A stretch of DNA of 64,000 bases from Halothiobacillus sp. Its GTDB lineage: Bacteria > Pseudomonadota > Gammaproteobacteria > Halothiobacillales > Halothiobacillaceae. The DNA lies in NCBI GenBank assembly GCA_023255735.1, contig JAGDVP010000028.1, positions 87,428 to 151,427 on the forward strand. Direction: 5' to 3'. The notes below the pieces were generated by a model, which saw only the letters and a list, made by a program, of their open reading frames with translations, had not been told where the DNA came from and ran no database searches. The position numbers and the translations under genes are program-made. Below, in pieces: positions 1-7,622 of the stretch (within the stretch, counting starts at the first letter, position 1; the number at the start of each line of letters is the position of its first letter).

Positions 1-101
1 ATGCGTGCGAGCGCGTCGGTGATGGCTTGGTGGCAGCGCACATTATTGCGCGGGTGCACAACGAGGTAGAAAACATTCTGCCCAGCACCAACGCGGCTTA
101 A
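1..101 (+). CDS. csoS1: Carboxysome shell protein CsoS1 (BMC-H), C-terminal end, partial
   Basis: This is the last 33 codons of a hexameric bacterial microcompartment shell protein; the start lies before the window. Reading from base 3 gives ACERVGDGLVAAHIIARVH followed by a short tail ending NAA. That matches the C-terminal helix of the BMC domain in the next gene almost exactly. In alpha-carboxysomes CsoS1 hexamers tile the facets of the shell. The short tail fits CsoS1A or CsoS1C rather than CsoS1B, which carries an extension; which of the two cannot be decided from the fragment. It lies 37 bp upstream of csoS1B on the same strand, so the two are almost certainly co-transcribed as the end of a cso operon. 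Confidence 0.9.
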   Translation, partial: ACERVGDGLVAAHIIARVHNEVENILPSTNAA

Positions 102-138
102 TTTTTATCGTTTATTGATTGAGTTTAGGAGAGAAAAC

Positions 139-483
139 ATGGCAACAGGTATTACGGGCATTGCCCTTGGCATGATTGAAACCCGCGGTTTAGTTCCGGC
201 GATTGAAGCGGCGGATGCGATGACCAAAGCGGCCGAAGTGCGATTAATTGGTCGTCAATTTGTCGGTGGCGGGTACGTCACCGTCTTGGTACGCGGCGAA
301 ACGGGCGCGGTCAACGCAGCAGTGCGTGCGGGTGCCGATGCGTGCGAGCGCGTCGGTGATGGCTTGGTGGCAGCGCACATTATTGCGCGGGTACACAACG
401 AGGTTGAGCACATTCTTTCAACCGAGATGACCGCTGAAGCGAATGGGATGGATTGCACCAAGATGAATCAAACGGCACTCTGA
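139..483 (+). CDS. csoS1B: Carboxysome shell protein CsoS1B (BMC-H hexamer)
   Basis: Structural protein of the alpha-carboxysome shell, 114 residues. A single BMC domain covers about residues 3-92: GIALGMIETRG near the N-terminus, KAAEVRLIGRQFVGGGYV for the sheet and pore side, and the C-terminal helix ERVGDGLVAAHIIARVHNEVE. The C-terminal extension of about 20 residues is what distinguishes CsoS1B from CsoS1A/C in known cso operons. I chose ATG 139 because AGGAGA lies 6 bases upstream at 127-132 and the protein then starts directly at the conserved MATGITGIALG; an in-frame start at 115 would add eight non-conserved residues. A hairpin follows in the gap before the Rubisco assembly factor. 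Confidence 0.93.
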   Translation: MATGITGIALGMIETRGLVPAIEAADAMTKAAEVRLIGRQFVGGGYVTVLVRGETGAVNAAVRAGADACERVGDGLVAAHIIARVHNEVEHILSTEMTAEANGMDCTKMNQTAL

Positions 484-488
484 GTGCA

Positions 489-512
489 CCCGTTGCCTTG
501 CGTGGCAAGGGG
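489..512 (+). other. Short hairpin between csoS1B and acRAF
   Basis: CCC-G-TTGCC, loop TTGCGT, then GGCAA-G-GGG: eight pairs with one G-G mismatch. It is not followed by a T run, so it is not a good intrinsic terminator. It could mark an mRNA processing or stabilising site separating the abundant shell-protein message from the downstream accessory genes. That role is inference. Confidence 0.35.
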
Positions 513-598
513 GCATAAAAATAGATACGGGTTCGGTTAGAACCCCTGTCTAGGTGATGAATTGATCCTATCTAATTTTTGAAGCCCCGAGGAGCAAA

Positions 599-871
599 AT
601 GATGTCAGAACATGATCATGCGATCCCGCACTGGGTGCGGCAAAATTTGCCCCCCATGCTGAGTCGTCGTTTCGAATTTGTCACTTATGCCGAGACAAGA
701 ACCTTTTTGGATCGTGTGGCCAAGCTCGCTGAAGATGCCAAGCATTATCCCAATTTAAGTTTTGGTAAAACTTATGTCAGCGTCACCCTAGATGAGGATG
801 GTAAAGACATTGGTGCTGCCACGATTGCCCTAGCGCAGCAGATCGACGCGCTGGCACCCAATGCAGGCTAG
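599..871 (+). CDS. acRAF: acRAF, alpha-carboxysome Rubisco assembly factor (pterin dehydratase-like)
   Basis: A 90-residue protein of the pterin-4a-carbinolamine dehydratase fold found beside cso operons. In alpha-carboxysomal bacteria and marine cyanobacteria this family (acRAF) acts as a Rubisco assembly chaperone rather than a dehydratase. Visible features are the N-terminal IPHWVRQNLPPMLSRRFEF, the helix TRTFLDRVAKLAEDAKHYPNL, and FGKTYVSVTLD; the canonical enzyme instead has an H-H-P motif after this helix. SD GAGGAG at 589-594 precedes ATG 599; a second ATG follows directly. Its stop lies 7 bp before the mcdA start, suggesting coupled expression. Function is from family knowledge and context. 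Confidence 0.85.
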   Translation: MMSEHDHAIPHWVRQNLPPMLSRRFEFVTYAETRTFLDRVAKLAEDAKHYPNLSFGKTYVSVTLDEDGKDIGAATIALAQQIDALAPNAG

Positions 872-878
872 GGCATTC

Positions 879-1517
879 ATGCGCTGTTTACGCGTTTTGA
901 TTGTGAACCAAAAAGGGGGCACAGGGAAAACAACCTTATCCGTTAATTTAAGCTCGGGGTTTAATCAACGGGGCGCCACGGTGTTGCTGGATGCCGATCC
1001 GCAGGGTTCTGCCAGTCATTGGGCAAAAATTAGCCGAGATGCCACCGATCTTGCACCCATTGAACGCGTGGCGGCGGGCGCGGTGCAAGATCGTTTAAAA
1101 AATTTATCCGCTACCCATCGCTATGTGTTGATCGACTGCCCGCCGCATCTGGATTCGGATCTCTTGCGGCAGGTCTTGTCGCAAGTGGATTTGGTTTTAA
1201 TTCCCATCCAGCCATCTCCGCTGGATTTATGGGCAAGTATTGGCATGGCGGCTTTAGTGCACGAGGCGCATATTAGCCATCCTCAATTGCGCGCTTACCT
1301 GGTGCTCAATCAAATAGATCAGCGCAATGCGCTATCTAGATCCCTGCATGAAGCGCTGGCGAGTTTTGAACTGCCGGTGCTTAACAATGGCCTTACGCGG
1401 CGCGCGGCCTTCCGAAATGCCGCTTTAGAGGGGTGTAGTGTCTACCGATTGGGCAACCGTGCTGCCAGTGCCGTCAACGATATCGAAGCAATTATTGAAG
1501 AGGTTTTAAACTTATGA
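879..1517 (+). CDS. mcdA: McdA, ParA-type ATPase for carboxysome positioning
   Basis: A small Walker ATPase of the ParA/MinD family (212 residues). The deviant Walker A motif KGGTGKTT with the signature lysine lies at residues 12-19. The A-prime motif LLDADPQGSASHW follows, then YVLIDCPPHLDSD as Walker B/switch. Placed directly before mcdB and after carboxysome genes, it fits McdA of the alpha-type Mcd system, in which nucleoid-bound McdA-ATP and its stimulator McdB distribute carboxysomes. ATG 879 is chosen because the protein then begins MRCLRVLIVNQKGG as in ParA relatives; an earlier in-frame ATG at 861 overlaps acRAF. The SD is weak, so translation is probably coupled to acRAF. The stop overlaps the mcdB start (ATGA). 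Confidence 0.87.
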   Translation: MRCLRVLIVNQKGGTGKTTLSVNLSSGFNQRGATVLLDADPQGSASHWAKISRDATDLAPIERVAAGAVQDRLKNLSATHRYVLIDCPPHLDSDLLRQVLSQVDLVLIPIQPSPLDLWASIGMAALVHEAHISHPQLRAYLVLNQIDQRNALSRSLHEALASFELPVLNNGLTRRAAFRNAALEGCSVYRLGNRAASAVNDIEAIIEEVLNL

Positions 1518-1771
1518 CAACCGTAAGCAACAAGTTAACCGATGGGTTGGATAAAGTGCGTGACAACAAGCCTGCAGCCCCTGCATCAAACGCGCAGCCC
1601 GCAAGCCCAACCCCGCCTAAGACGCCCGCGCGACGCAAGCCCGTTCAGCGAGAGTTAAGCCAATCTGCACCAAAGCCGGAGTTAAGCCAATCTGCGCCTG
1701 CGCCTGTACCAAAACCTAAGGCTGCCGAACGTCCTGCGGTATTCTCATCAACGCGCGTTTGGCCAGATTAA
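1514..1771 (+). CDS. mcdB: McdB, carboxysome adaptor of the McdA positioning system (alpha type)
   Basis: An 85-residue, disordered-looking protein very rich in Pro, Ala, Ser and Lys/Arg, encoded immediately after mcdA with an ATGA overlap. Sequence similarity in this family is minimal. The supporting marks are position, low complexity, and a tryptophan close to the C-terminus (ending TRVWPD), which is a known invariant feature of McdB proteins. The middle holds two copies of a nine-residue unit (ELSQSAPKP / ELSQSAPAP) encoded by adjacent 27-bp DNA repeats. McdB would bind the carboxysome and stimulate the McdA ATPase. Identification rests on context plus the terminal Trp rather than on a domain match. 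Confidence 0.75.
   Translation: MTTVSNKLTDGLDKVRDNKPAAPASNAQPASPTPPKTPARRKPVQRELSQSAPKPELSQSAPAPVPKPKAAERPAVFSSTRVWPD
1652..1705 (+). repeat. Tandem 27-bp repeat inside mcdB
   Basis: Two adjacent in-frame copies of a 27-bp unit, each starting at GAGTTAAGCCAATCTGC or its close variant, encode ELSQSAPKP and ELSQSAPAP. The arrangement fits a slippage-generated length change in a disordered region. Confidence 0.7.
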
Positions 1772-1849
1772 GAGACTTAACGTGTTGAGGGTGGGTTAAC
1801 CGCTTGAAAAAACAGCCCCGCACCCCCGCACGATAGAGGATTGCACCCA

Positions 1850-2797
1850 ATGACACAGGATACCGCTCCGCTCTCTCGCAAACTCCTGCGGCATGCCTCG
1901 TTACGGCAAATTGAGGTATTTGAATCGGTTGCACGGCTTGAAAGTTTTACCCGTGCCGCTGCGGAACTAAACCTAACCCAACCGAGTGTATCTGCCCAAG
2001 TCAAAAGCTTTTCAGAAGTGCTTGGGCTTGATTTATATGAACAAATTGGTCGCCGCATCTATTTAACTGAAGCCGGCCAACTCGTGTTGCGGGGCTGCCG
2101 CGAGCTTATGGATGCGTTGGCGAATATCGAAATGTCGCTCAATGATCTAAAAGGGCTGCGCACGGGGCGCTTGCGGTTGTCGGTGATTACCACCGCTAAA
2201 TATTTTGCGCCGGTCGCTTTGGGCTATTTTGCTGAGCAATACCCCGATATTGAGTTGGAACTGATTGTATCCAACCGCGATCATCTGATGAGCCGAATCG
2301 AGCAAAATGCCTCCGATTTGTACATCATGGGGCAGGTGCCACACAGCCGGATGGATTTGGAGGTGATACCCTTCGCACCCAACCCGCTTTTGGTGATTGC
2401 CCACCGCAGCCATCCCCTCGCCAATGCCCGAAACATCCCGCTCAGCCAAATTGCCCAAGAGCATTTCATCATGCGAGAGCAGGGCTCTGGCATTCGGCAC
2501 AAAACTGAAGAGCTGTTTGCCCGCCACGGGTTAACGATTAAAACGCGCCTTGTGCTTGAGGGGAACGAAGCGATTAAACACGCCGTGGTGGGCAAATTGG
2601 GGCTGGCGGTGGTTTCTGAGCACGCACTCAACATCGAAGGGGTCGGTGGGCCGCTTGTAAAGCTGGATGTCCAGGGGTTTCCACTAGAAAGTTGTTGGAA
2701 CATCGTGTATCCCAAAGGCAAAGTTTTATCCGTATTAGCGCGTCAATTTTTGTCGTTTTTGAAAATCCACGGTGGCGATTATCTAAAAATTGGTTAA
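1850..2797 (+). CDS. cbbR: LysR-family regulator, CbbR/CcmR-like
   Basis: A 315-residue LysR-type regulator. The N-terminal winged helix-turn-helix spans about residues 13-75 (LRQIEVFESVARLESFTRAAAEL, then LTQPSVSAQVKSFSEVLG). The effector domain starts LKGLRTGRLRLSVITTAKYFAP, a stretch typical of CbbR regulators of the Calvin cycle and CO2 uptake. CbbR proteins sense metabolites such as RuBP, PGA or NADPH and activate cbb/cso/DIC-uptake genes. ATG 1850 is preferred: AGAGGA ends 9 bases upstream, whereas the in-frame TTG at 1841 abuts it. The gene is co-directional with mcdAB and precedes dabB, with a dyad-rich spacer between. Assignment to CbbR rather than another LysR is from sequence feel plus context. 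Confidence 0.8.
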   Translation: MTQDTAPLSRKLLRHASLRQIEVFESVARLESFTRAAAELNLTQPSVSAQVKSFSEVLGLDLYEQIGRRIYLTEAGQLVLRGCRELMDALANIEMSLNDLKGLRTGRLRLSVITTAKYFAPVALGYFAEQYPDIELELIVSNRDHLMSRIEQNASDLYIMGQVPHSRMDLEVIPFAPNPLLVIAHRSHPLANARNIPLSQIAQEHFIMREQGSGIRHKTEELFARHGLTIKTRLVLEGNEAIKHAVVGKLGLAVVSEHALNIEGVGGPLVKLDVQGFPLESCWNIVYPKGKVLSVLARQFLSFLKIHGGDYLKIG

Positions 2798-2832
2798 TAA
2801 CAAATTCGCCCATACATAGACTCCAGTCTTTA

Positions 2833-2854
2833 GTTGTATAGAGATAATCCTATG
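2833..2854 (+). repeat. Direct repeat copy 1, candidate LysR-type operator
   Basis: GTTGTATAGA, two variable bases, TAATCCTATG. The core ATAG-N8-CTAT is an interrupted palindrome. The second copy, 150 bp downstream, differs only in the two variable bases. Confidence 0.6.
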
Positions 2855-2982
2855 GAAATTAGGCTGGGTGATTTTTATTAACCTTGTCTACCGCCTTTTT
2901 TATTTGGGTTAATGATCGAATTAACAAAGGGCTGTGTTGGTTTTTATTCGATAATTAATCGATTAGAAAATCAGTATTGCTG

Positions 2983-3004
2983 GTTGTATAGATTTAATCC
3001 TATG
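2983..3004 (+). repeat. Direct repeat copy 2, candidate LysR-type operator
   Basis: GTTGTATAGA, two variable bases, TAATCCTATG, 94 bp before the dabB start. In this copy the dyad extends to ATAG-N2-TTAA-N2-CTAT, which is symmetrical. Confidence 0.6.
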
Positions 3005-3097
3005 CCTGATGCTAGAAAATCTAATTTTACAGATAAATCGAAGCCAACTAACGTCTGATTTATTGAAGATGTTGGTTAAACACGCGAGGAAAAAACG

Positions 3098-4771
3098 ATG
3101 ACTCCCGAATTATTCGCCAAAGCGAGTGGGCTAATTTTATTGGCCATTCCGATTATCGTGATTGCATCCGCGCTGCCCTTCGCGCAGCAAGGCCGTATCG
3201 CTGCCTTAGCTTATCGTCGACGTGTGAGTGCTGCTACGGTCATCGCCCTGGCATTCGCGCTGCTGGCCGGGTTGCTGTTTGCGCTCGGCTCGCGCAGTGA
3301 TGTTTTTATGCCGACAATCCCTTGGTTTGGCGGGAGTCGAGGCATCGCTCTGCCGGTGTCGATTGCCGTGAATGGCATGACCTTGCTCTTGGCTGCGCTG
3401 GTGAGTTTTGTTTTGATGATCATCGCGCGTTTTAGTATTCAGTATCTGGATGGCGATTCCGAGCAGGCGCGTTTCTTTCGCTTGCTTGGGCTCACCGGCG
3501 GTTGGTTTTTGCTGGTGGTTATGGCGGGCAACATGGCGCTGTTTACCTTCGCGATCACTATGACCGGCTTTACTTTGCATCGATTACTCGGGTTTTATTC
3601 AAAACGGCCGCGCGCCATCATGGTCACGCACAAGAAGTCGATTTTCAGCCGCACGGCCGATGTGCTGTTGGTCACGGCGACTGTGTTGATTGGTTTGCAG
3701 GTGGGCAGCCTTGAATTTTCAGCCATTACCGCCTTTGTGGCACAACACACACAATTGCCTTTGGCATTGCATGTGGCTGCTTGGCTGATTGTTCTCGCCG
3801 CTATTCTCAAGAGCGCCCAATTTCCCTTTCATGGTTGGTTGATTCAAGTCATGGAAGCGCCGACGCCGGTATCGGCGCTGATGCACGCGGGGATTGTCTA
3901 CAGCGGCGCAATCATTGTGCTGCGCACCAGCCACTTGTTGGCGGCTGATGGCTATGCGCTGATTTTGTTGGCACTGGTGGGTTTGGCTACCTTAATTATC
4001 GCCTCGCTTGTCATGCTAACCCAATCGGCTATTAAGGCATCGCTGGCTTGGTCTACGGCAGCGCAGCTGGGTTTTATGCTGCTGGAATTGGGGCTTGGCT
4101 TGTTTGCCTTAGCGCTTTTGCACCTGGTTGGGCATTCGTTGTACAAAGCCCATGCTTTTTTGTCTTCAGGGGGTTTTTCAGACCAACTTCGCCAGCCTAA
4201 GATTTTTCACTATCGCCAGGTTTCTCTGGCCGCTTGGCTGGGCGCGTTCATGGGCTGCTTGGCGATTGCTTTGGCTCTCAGCGGCTTGATGGGGCTGAGT
4301 GTGCGCCAAGAACCTACGTTGTTGGCTCTGCTTGTCATCATCGCGCTGGCGACTGCGCAAATCGTGCTCAAAGTGCTGAGTTACGGCACCGGTCGTGAGG
4401 TTGTGACATCGATTGCCACCGCAATTGCCATGTCGGCGGTGTACTTTGTGTTGCATACCTTATTTATGCATGGCTTTGCCCCCGAATTAGCGCCGTTGCC
4501 CACCGAGTTATCCGCGCTGAAATATGGCCTGATTGCCTTAACGGTGGCCGGATTTTTAGCGGTAGCCTGGTTGCAGGGGCCGGGGCGTGAGCGCATGGTG
4601 CCTGCGGCAAAAAGCGCCTTATTTATTCACTTATACAACGGCTTATATGTTGATCGCTGGGTTGAGCGGTTGTCTTATTGGTTATGGCCGGAAAAAGTTG
4701 GCCGCCTGACTCGGGTGCCAAATGCCGCGCCGCGTGCCAAGCCCCGGTCTGCCGAAGATACGCAAGCCTGA
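3098..4771 (+). CDS. dabB: DabB, membrane subunit of the DAB inorganic carbon pump
   Basis: A 557-residue polytopic protein related to the proton-pumping subunits of respiratory complex I and Mrp antiporters (proton_antipo_M family). The core motif LKSAQFPFHGWLIQVMEAP followed by TPVSALMHAGIVYSG is diagnostic. Many hydrophobic segments run from residue 10 to about 490. In DAB systems DabB couples ion flux (cation-gradient driven) to vectorial CO2 hydration by DabA, so bicarbonate accumulates in the cytosol. ATG 3098 has GAGGA at 3086-3090. dabA follows after 33 bp. Complex I subunit is excluded by the absence of other nuo genes and by the adjacent DabA. Confidence 0.92.
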   Translation: MTPELFAKASGLILLAIPIIVIASALPFAQQGRIAALAYRRRVSAATVIALAFALLAGLLFALGSRSDVFMPTIPWFGGSRGIALPVSIAVNGMTLLLAALVSFVLMIIARFSIQYLDGDSEQARFFRLLGLTGGWFLLVVMAGNMALFTFAITMTGFTLHRLLGFYSKRPRAIMVTHKKSIFSRTADVLLVTATVLIGLQVGSLEFSAITAFVAQHTQLPLALHVAAWLIVLAAILKSAQFPFHGWLIQVMEAPTPVSALMHAGIVYSGAIIVLRTSHLLAADGYALILLALVGLATLIIASLVMLTQSAIKASLAWSTAAQLGFMLLELGLGLFALALLHLVGHSLYKAHAFLSSGGFSDQLRQPKIFHYRQVSLAAWLGAFMGCLAIALALSGLMGLSVRQEPTLLALLVIIALATAQIVLKVLSYGTGREVVTSIATAIAMSAVYFVLHTLFMHGFAPELAPLPTELSALKYGLIALTVAGFLAVAWLQGPGRERMVPAAKSALFIHLYNGLYVDRWVERLSYWLWPEKVGRLTRVPNAAPRAKPRSAEDTQA

Positions 4772-4804
4772 AACCCGTTCTTAAATCGCCTGAGGAACCC
4801 TGAC

Positions 4805-7255
4805 ATGATTCTTAAGATAACCCCCGCGAAGAACCAAGCGAGCCATCCCTTGTTGCAGGAAAAACCATCTGCTTTTTTGCCCTTGATTGAAGCGACTTGC
4901 CGCCGCATTGCCCCGGTGTGGCCACTCGATTCATTTGTGGCGGTTAACCCGTATCTTGGGCTGATAGACCGCCCTTTTAGAGCGGTGGGAAGTTATCTTG
5001 CACAAACCACGGGTGAAAAGCTGTACATGCAGCGCGCTTGGTTCGCCGCAAAAATCGAGGCGGGCACAATCACCGCGGCCGATTTGAATCAGGCCGCCGT
5101 CCAACTGAACAGCGATTGGTCGGTTGATGCAATCGGCCTTGCTGCACGGGTTGAGCCTGCTCAAAAGCCCCCGCTGCCGCTCTTGGCCTTGGAGTTGAAT
5201 CGACGAGATGCTCCGCCATTTCTTGTTTTTGTGATTGACCAGATCAGCGGTTATCTTGCCGCGCATTACGACCGAGGCCAGGCACTTTGGCACATGCCCG
5301 CCGAGGCGCAATCCAGCCTGTTTTCGGCCTGGCGGGAATATACCCTGATCGACCGCTCAGCGCGCGTGGCCGGGCTTAAAGGGGTGCGCGAAAACCTTAT
5401 TTGCGTGCCGGCTGATGCGCAAGCCGCGTTGAGCTGGGCGCTGGCCAAAATTGATTTGCCCGAGGCGCAACTGGCCGATTATTTATTTGCCACACTCAAA
5501 TCGATCGGCGGCTGGGCAAGCTATTGCCGCTATTTGCTTTGGCAGGCGGAGCTTCAGGGGGAAACGCATCGCGATTTGCGCGATTTACTCGCTATCCGCT
5601 TAGTTTGGGATGCTTTAATTTTCATGGAGATGGACGAGTCGGCTCGTCAACACTGGCGCGTAAAAATGGCGCAATGGCATCAGCATCTGGGTACGAGCGA
5701 GGATGACATCGTTGATGAAATTTTACTTACTGCCGCCGAAATCGCCTTGCGGCGTCAAGTCGCGGACGGCTTAAAGTTAAATCCGCCTGATACGCCCAGC
5801 CCCAATCCGTTGGTACAGATGGCTTTTTGTATTGATGTGCGCTCGGAAGTGTTCCGCCGCCATCTGGAAGCCTGCCTGCCGAACTTGGAAACCATCGGCT
5901 TTGCTGGGTTCTTTGGGGTGCCTGTCGATTATTGCCGATTGGGCGAGCACGACGCCCGCGGCCACTTGCCCGTGCCGCTTAAGCCCGCCTATCGCGCCCA
6001 GCAAATCGGGGCTACCGCTATTGCTGAGCGGCAACACGCGCGCTTGAGCCGATCCGCCAGCTGGAAGCAATTTAAGCTGTCAGCGGCATCCTGCTTTACC
6101 TTTGTTGAATCCGCCGGTTTGAGTTATGTGCCCAGGCTTTTGGCCGATGCGTTTGGTTGGCATCGCTCATCAATTCCGCCCGATGAGGCGGGGCTCACCC
6201 CGGCGGAGCGCGTCCAGCTGCATCCGGTGTTGCTTAGTGCCGATGGCAGCGCTTTGAGCGAGGCAGACAAAATTACCCTAGCCGAGGGCATGCTGCGTGG
6301 ACTGGGGTTGATTGATCGATTCGCGCCGATTGTATTGCTGGCAGGTCATGGCAGCTCAACCACCAATAATCCGCACCGCGCGGGGCTAGATTGCGGTGCG
6401 TGCGCCGGCCAAACAGGTGAAGTGAGCGCGCGGGTGGCCGCAACACTCTTAAATGAGCCTGCGGTACGCCTTGGGTTGGCTGCCAAGGGCATTCATGTGC
6501 CGAGCGATACCCGATTTATCGCCGCAATGCACGACACGACCACCGATCAAGTCGCCCTACTTGCGGTGCCGAATGCCGCGGTGGATTCGGTAAATCTAGC
6601 CGCCATCACAACCGCGCTCGGCCAAGCGGGCGAGCTCACCCGGCTTGAACGGCTGGTGGCTTTAGATAAACACGTCGAGCAAGCCGCCGCCGTTCGCCAT
6701 GTCATTAAGCGCGGACGCGATTGGTCGCAGGTTCGACCCGAATGGGGCTTGGCGGGTAACGCGGCATTCATCGCCGCGCCACGCTGGCGCACTCGGGCGC
6801 TTGATTTGGGCGGTCGGGCATTCCTGCACGACTACGATTGGCATCAAGACCCAAGCTTTGGTGTGCTAACCCTCATCATGACCGCCCCGCTGGTGGTAGC
6901 CAGCTGGATTAACCTGCAATATTACGGCTCAACCGTTGACAACGAGCGGCTCGGCTGTGGCAATAAAGTGCTGCACAATGTGGTCGGGGGGTTAGTTGGC
7001 GTGCTCGAAGGCAACAGCGGCGATTTGCGCGTTGGCCTGTCTATGCAATCGCTGCATAACGGCGAGACTTGGCAGCACGAACCCCTGCGCTTGAGTGCAT
7101 TCATCGAAGCGCCGTCTGATGCGATTGATCAAGTGATTCACGCGCACCCCATGTTGCAGCAATTGGTAGACAACCACTGGCTGGCTGTGTGCCAAATTGA
7201 TGCGGCAGGCTGCGTTAAACGCCGGTTTGCCAATCGCGATTGGCGCGAAGAATAA
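4805..7255 (+). CDS. dabA: DabA, carbonic-anhydrase-like subunit of the DAB pump (DUF2309/UPF0753)
   Basis: An 816-residue cytoplasmic protein with a beta-carbonic-anhydrase-like zinc site. The expected residues are present: C342 and D344 in AFCIDVRSEVFRRHLE, H515 in LLAGHGSSTTNNPH, and C530 in GLDCGACAGQTG. The spacings (173 from the first Cys to His, 15 to the second Cys) are those I recall for Halothiobacillus neapolitanus DabA. DabA is thought to hydrate CO2 only when energised through DabB, trapping bicarbonate for the carboxysome. GAGGA at 4792-4796 supports ATG 4805. Full length, no frameshift. A strong hairpin starts one base after the stop. Confidence 0.94.
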   Translation: MILKITPAKNQASHPLLQEKPSAFLPLIEATCRRIAPVWPLDSFVAVNPYLGLIDRPFRAVGSYLAQTTGEKLYMQRAWFAAKIEAGTITAADLNQAAVQLNSDWSVDAIGLAARVEPAQKPPLPLLALELNRRDAPPFLVFVIDQISGYLAAHYDRGQALWHMPAEAQSSLFSAWREYTLIDRSARVAGLKGVRENLICVPADAQAALSWALAKIDLPEAQLADYLFATLKSIGGWASYCRYLLWQAELQGETHRDLRDLLAIRLVWDALIFMEMDESARQHWRVKMAQWHQHLGTSEDDIVDEILLTAAEIALRRQVADGLKLNPPDTPSPNPLVQMAFCIDVRSEVFRRHLEACLPNLETIGFAGFFGVPVDYCRLGEHDARGHLPVPLKPAYRAQQIGATAIAERQHARLSRSASWKQFKLSAASCFTFVESAGLSYVPRLLADAFGWHRSSIPPDEAGLTPAERVQLHPVLLSADGSALSEADKITLAEGMLRGLGLIDRFAPIVLLAGHGSSTTNNPHRAGLDCGACAGQTGEVSARVAATLLNEPAVRLGLAAKGIHVPSDTRFIAAMHDTTTDQVALLAVPNAAVDSVNLAAITTALGQAGELTRLERLVALDKHVEQAAAVRHVIKRGRDWSQVRPEWGLAGNAAFIAAPRWRTRALDLGGRAFLHDYDWHQDPSFGVLTLIMTAPLVVASWINLQYYGSTVDNERLGCGNKVLHNVVGGLVGVLEGNSGDLRVGLSMQSLHNGETWQHEPLRLSAFIEAPSDAIDQVIHAHPMLQQLVDNHWLAVCQIDAAGCVKRRFANRDWREE

Positions 7256-7289
7256 GGCAGCGAACCCCGCCGGTTTTGGGGTGGCTGCC
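7256..7289 (+). terminator. Strong hairpin directly after dabA, possible terminator
   Basis: GGCAGC-GA-ACCCC, loop, GGGGT-G-GCTGCC: an 11-bp interrupted stem beginning at the first base after the dabA stop. There is no clean T tract behind it, so it may work as a transcript-end stabiliser or a weak or Rho-assisted terminator. Confidence 0.5.
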
Positions 7290-7622
7290 AGTGCGGGGAT
7301 GAGCCGCTTTATTCACAACGCTTGAAATTGCGGGGCTATGCTTGCACCGGTTTCATTGCATGAAAACGCACTCAATGGCGTACCATTTGGCGTTTATTAA
7401 AAAACCGGCGCGCAATTTATAAAAACTTGAGTGAACGCGGAGCGTATCTGGTGTTTTGGGCGCGCACCCAGTCAAAGTCAAGTACGTACAAAACCTGCGT
7501 GAAGTTCAAATTTATTCTATTGCGGCGCCGGTCATCTTGAGAGCCTTTGATTCAATCCCCATCGCGGCGCACGCGGGATTGAATTATAGGGTCTTTGAAT
7601 TGCCGAAACTTGTGGAGTCAGT
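7290..7622 (+). other. 333-bp non-coding gap with an inverted repeat
   Basis: I see no gene here. The notable element is a perfect 10-bp inverted repeat: ATTCAATCCC at 7550-7559 and GGGATTGAAT at 7575-7584, separated by 15 GC-rich bases, 38 bp before the next start codon. It could be an operator or a 5'-UTR hairpin of the downstream permease gene. GGAG at 7614-7617 is that gene's ribosome binding site. No convincing sigma-70 promoter pair was found. Confidence 0.45.

Larger units (their letters stand above)
2798..3097 (+). promoter_or_regulatory. 300-bp AT-rich control region upstream of dabB
   Basis: No gene is visible. This is the likely regulatory region of the dab operon. It holds a pair of 22-bp direct repeats exactly 150 bp apart (2833-2854 and 2983-3004), each a partial dyad ATAG-N8-CTAT. 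It also holds the dyads GTTAAT-N6-ATTAAC at 2908-2925 and TCGAT-N5-ATCGA at 2948-2962. It is more AT-rich than its surroundings. LysR-type operators are commonly dyads of this kind, and a LysR gene lies next door. Binding by that protein is inference. Confidence 0.6.

Noticed and set aside
3098-4771. Respiratory complex I subunit NuoL/NdhF
   Set aside because: Followed directly by DabA with intact zinc ligands; no other nuo genes in the window.
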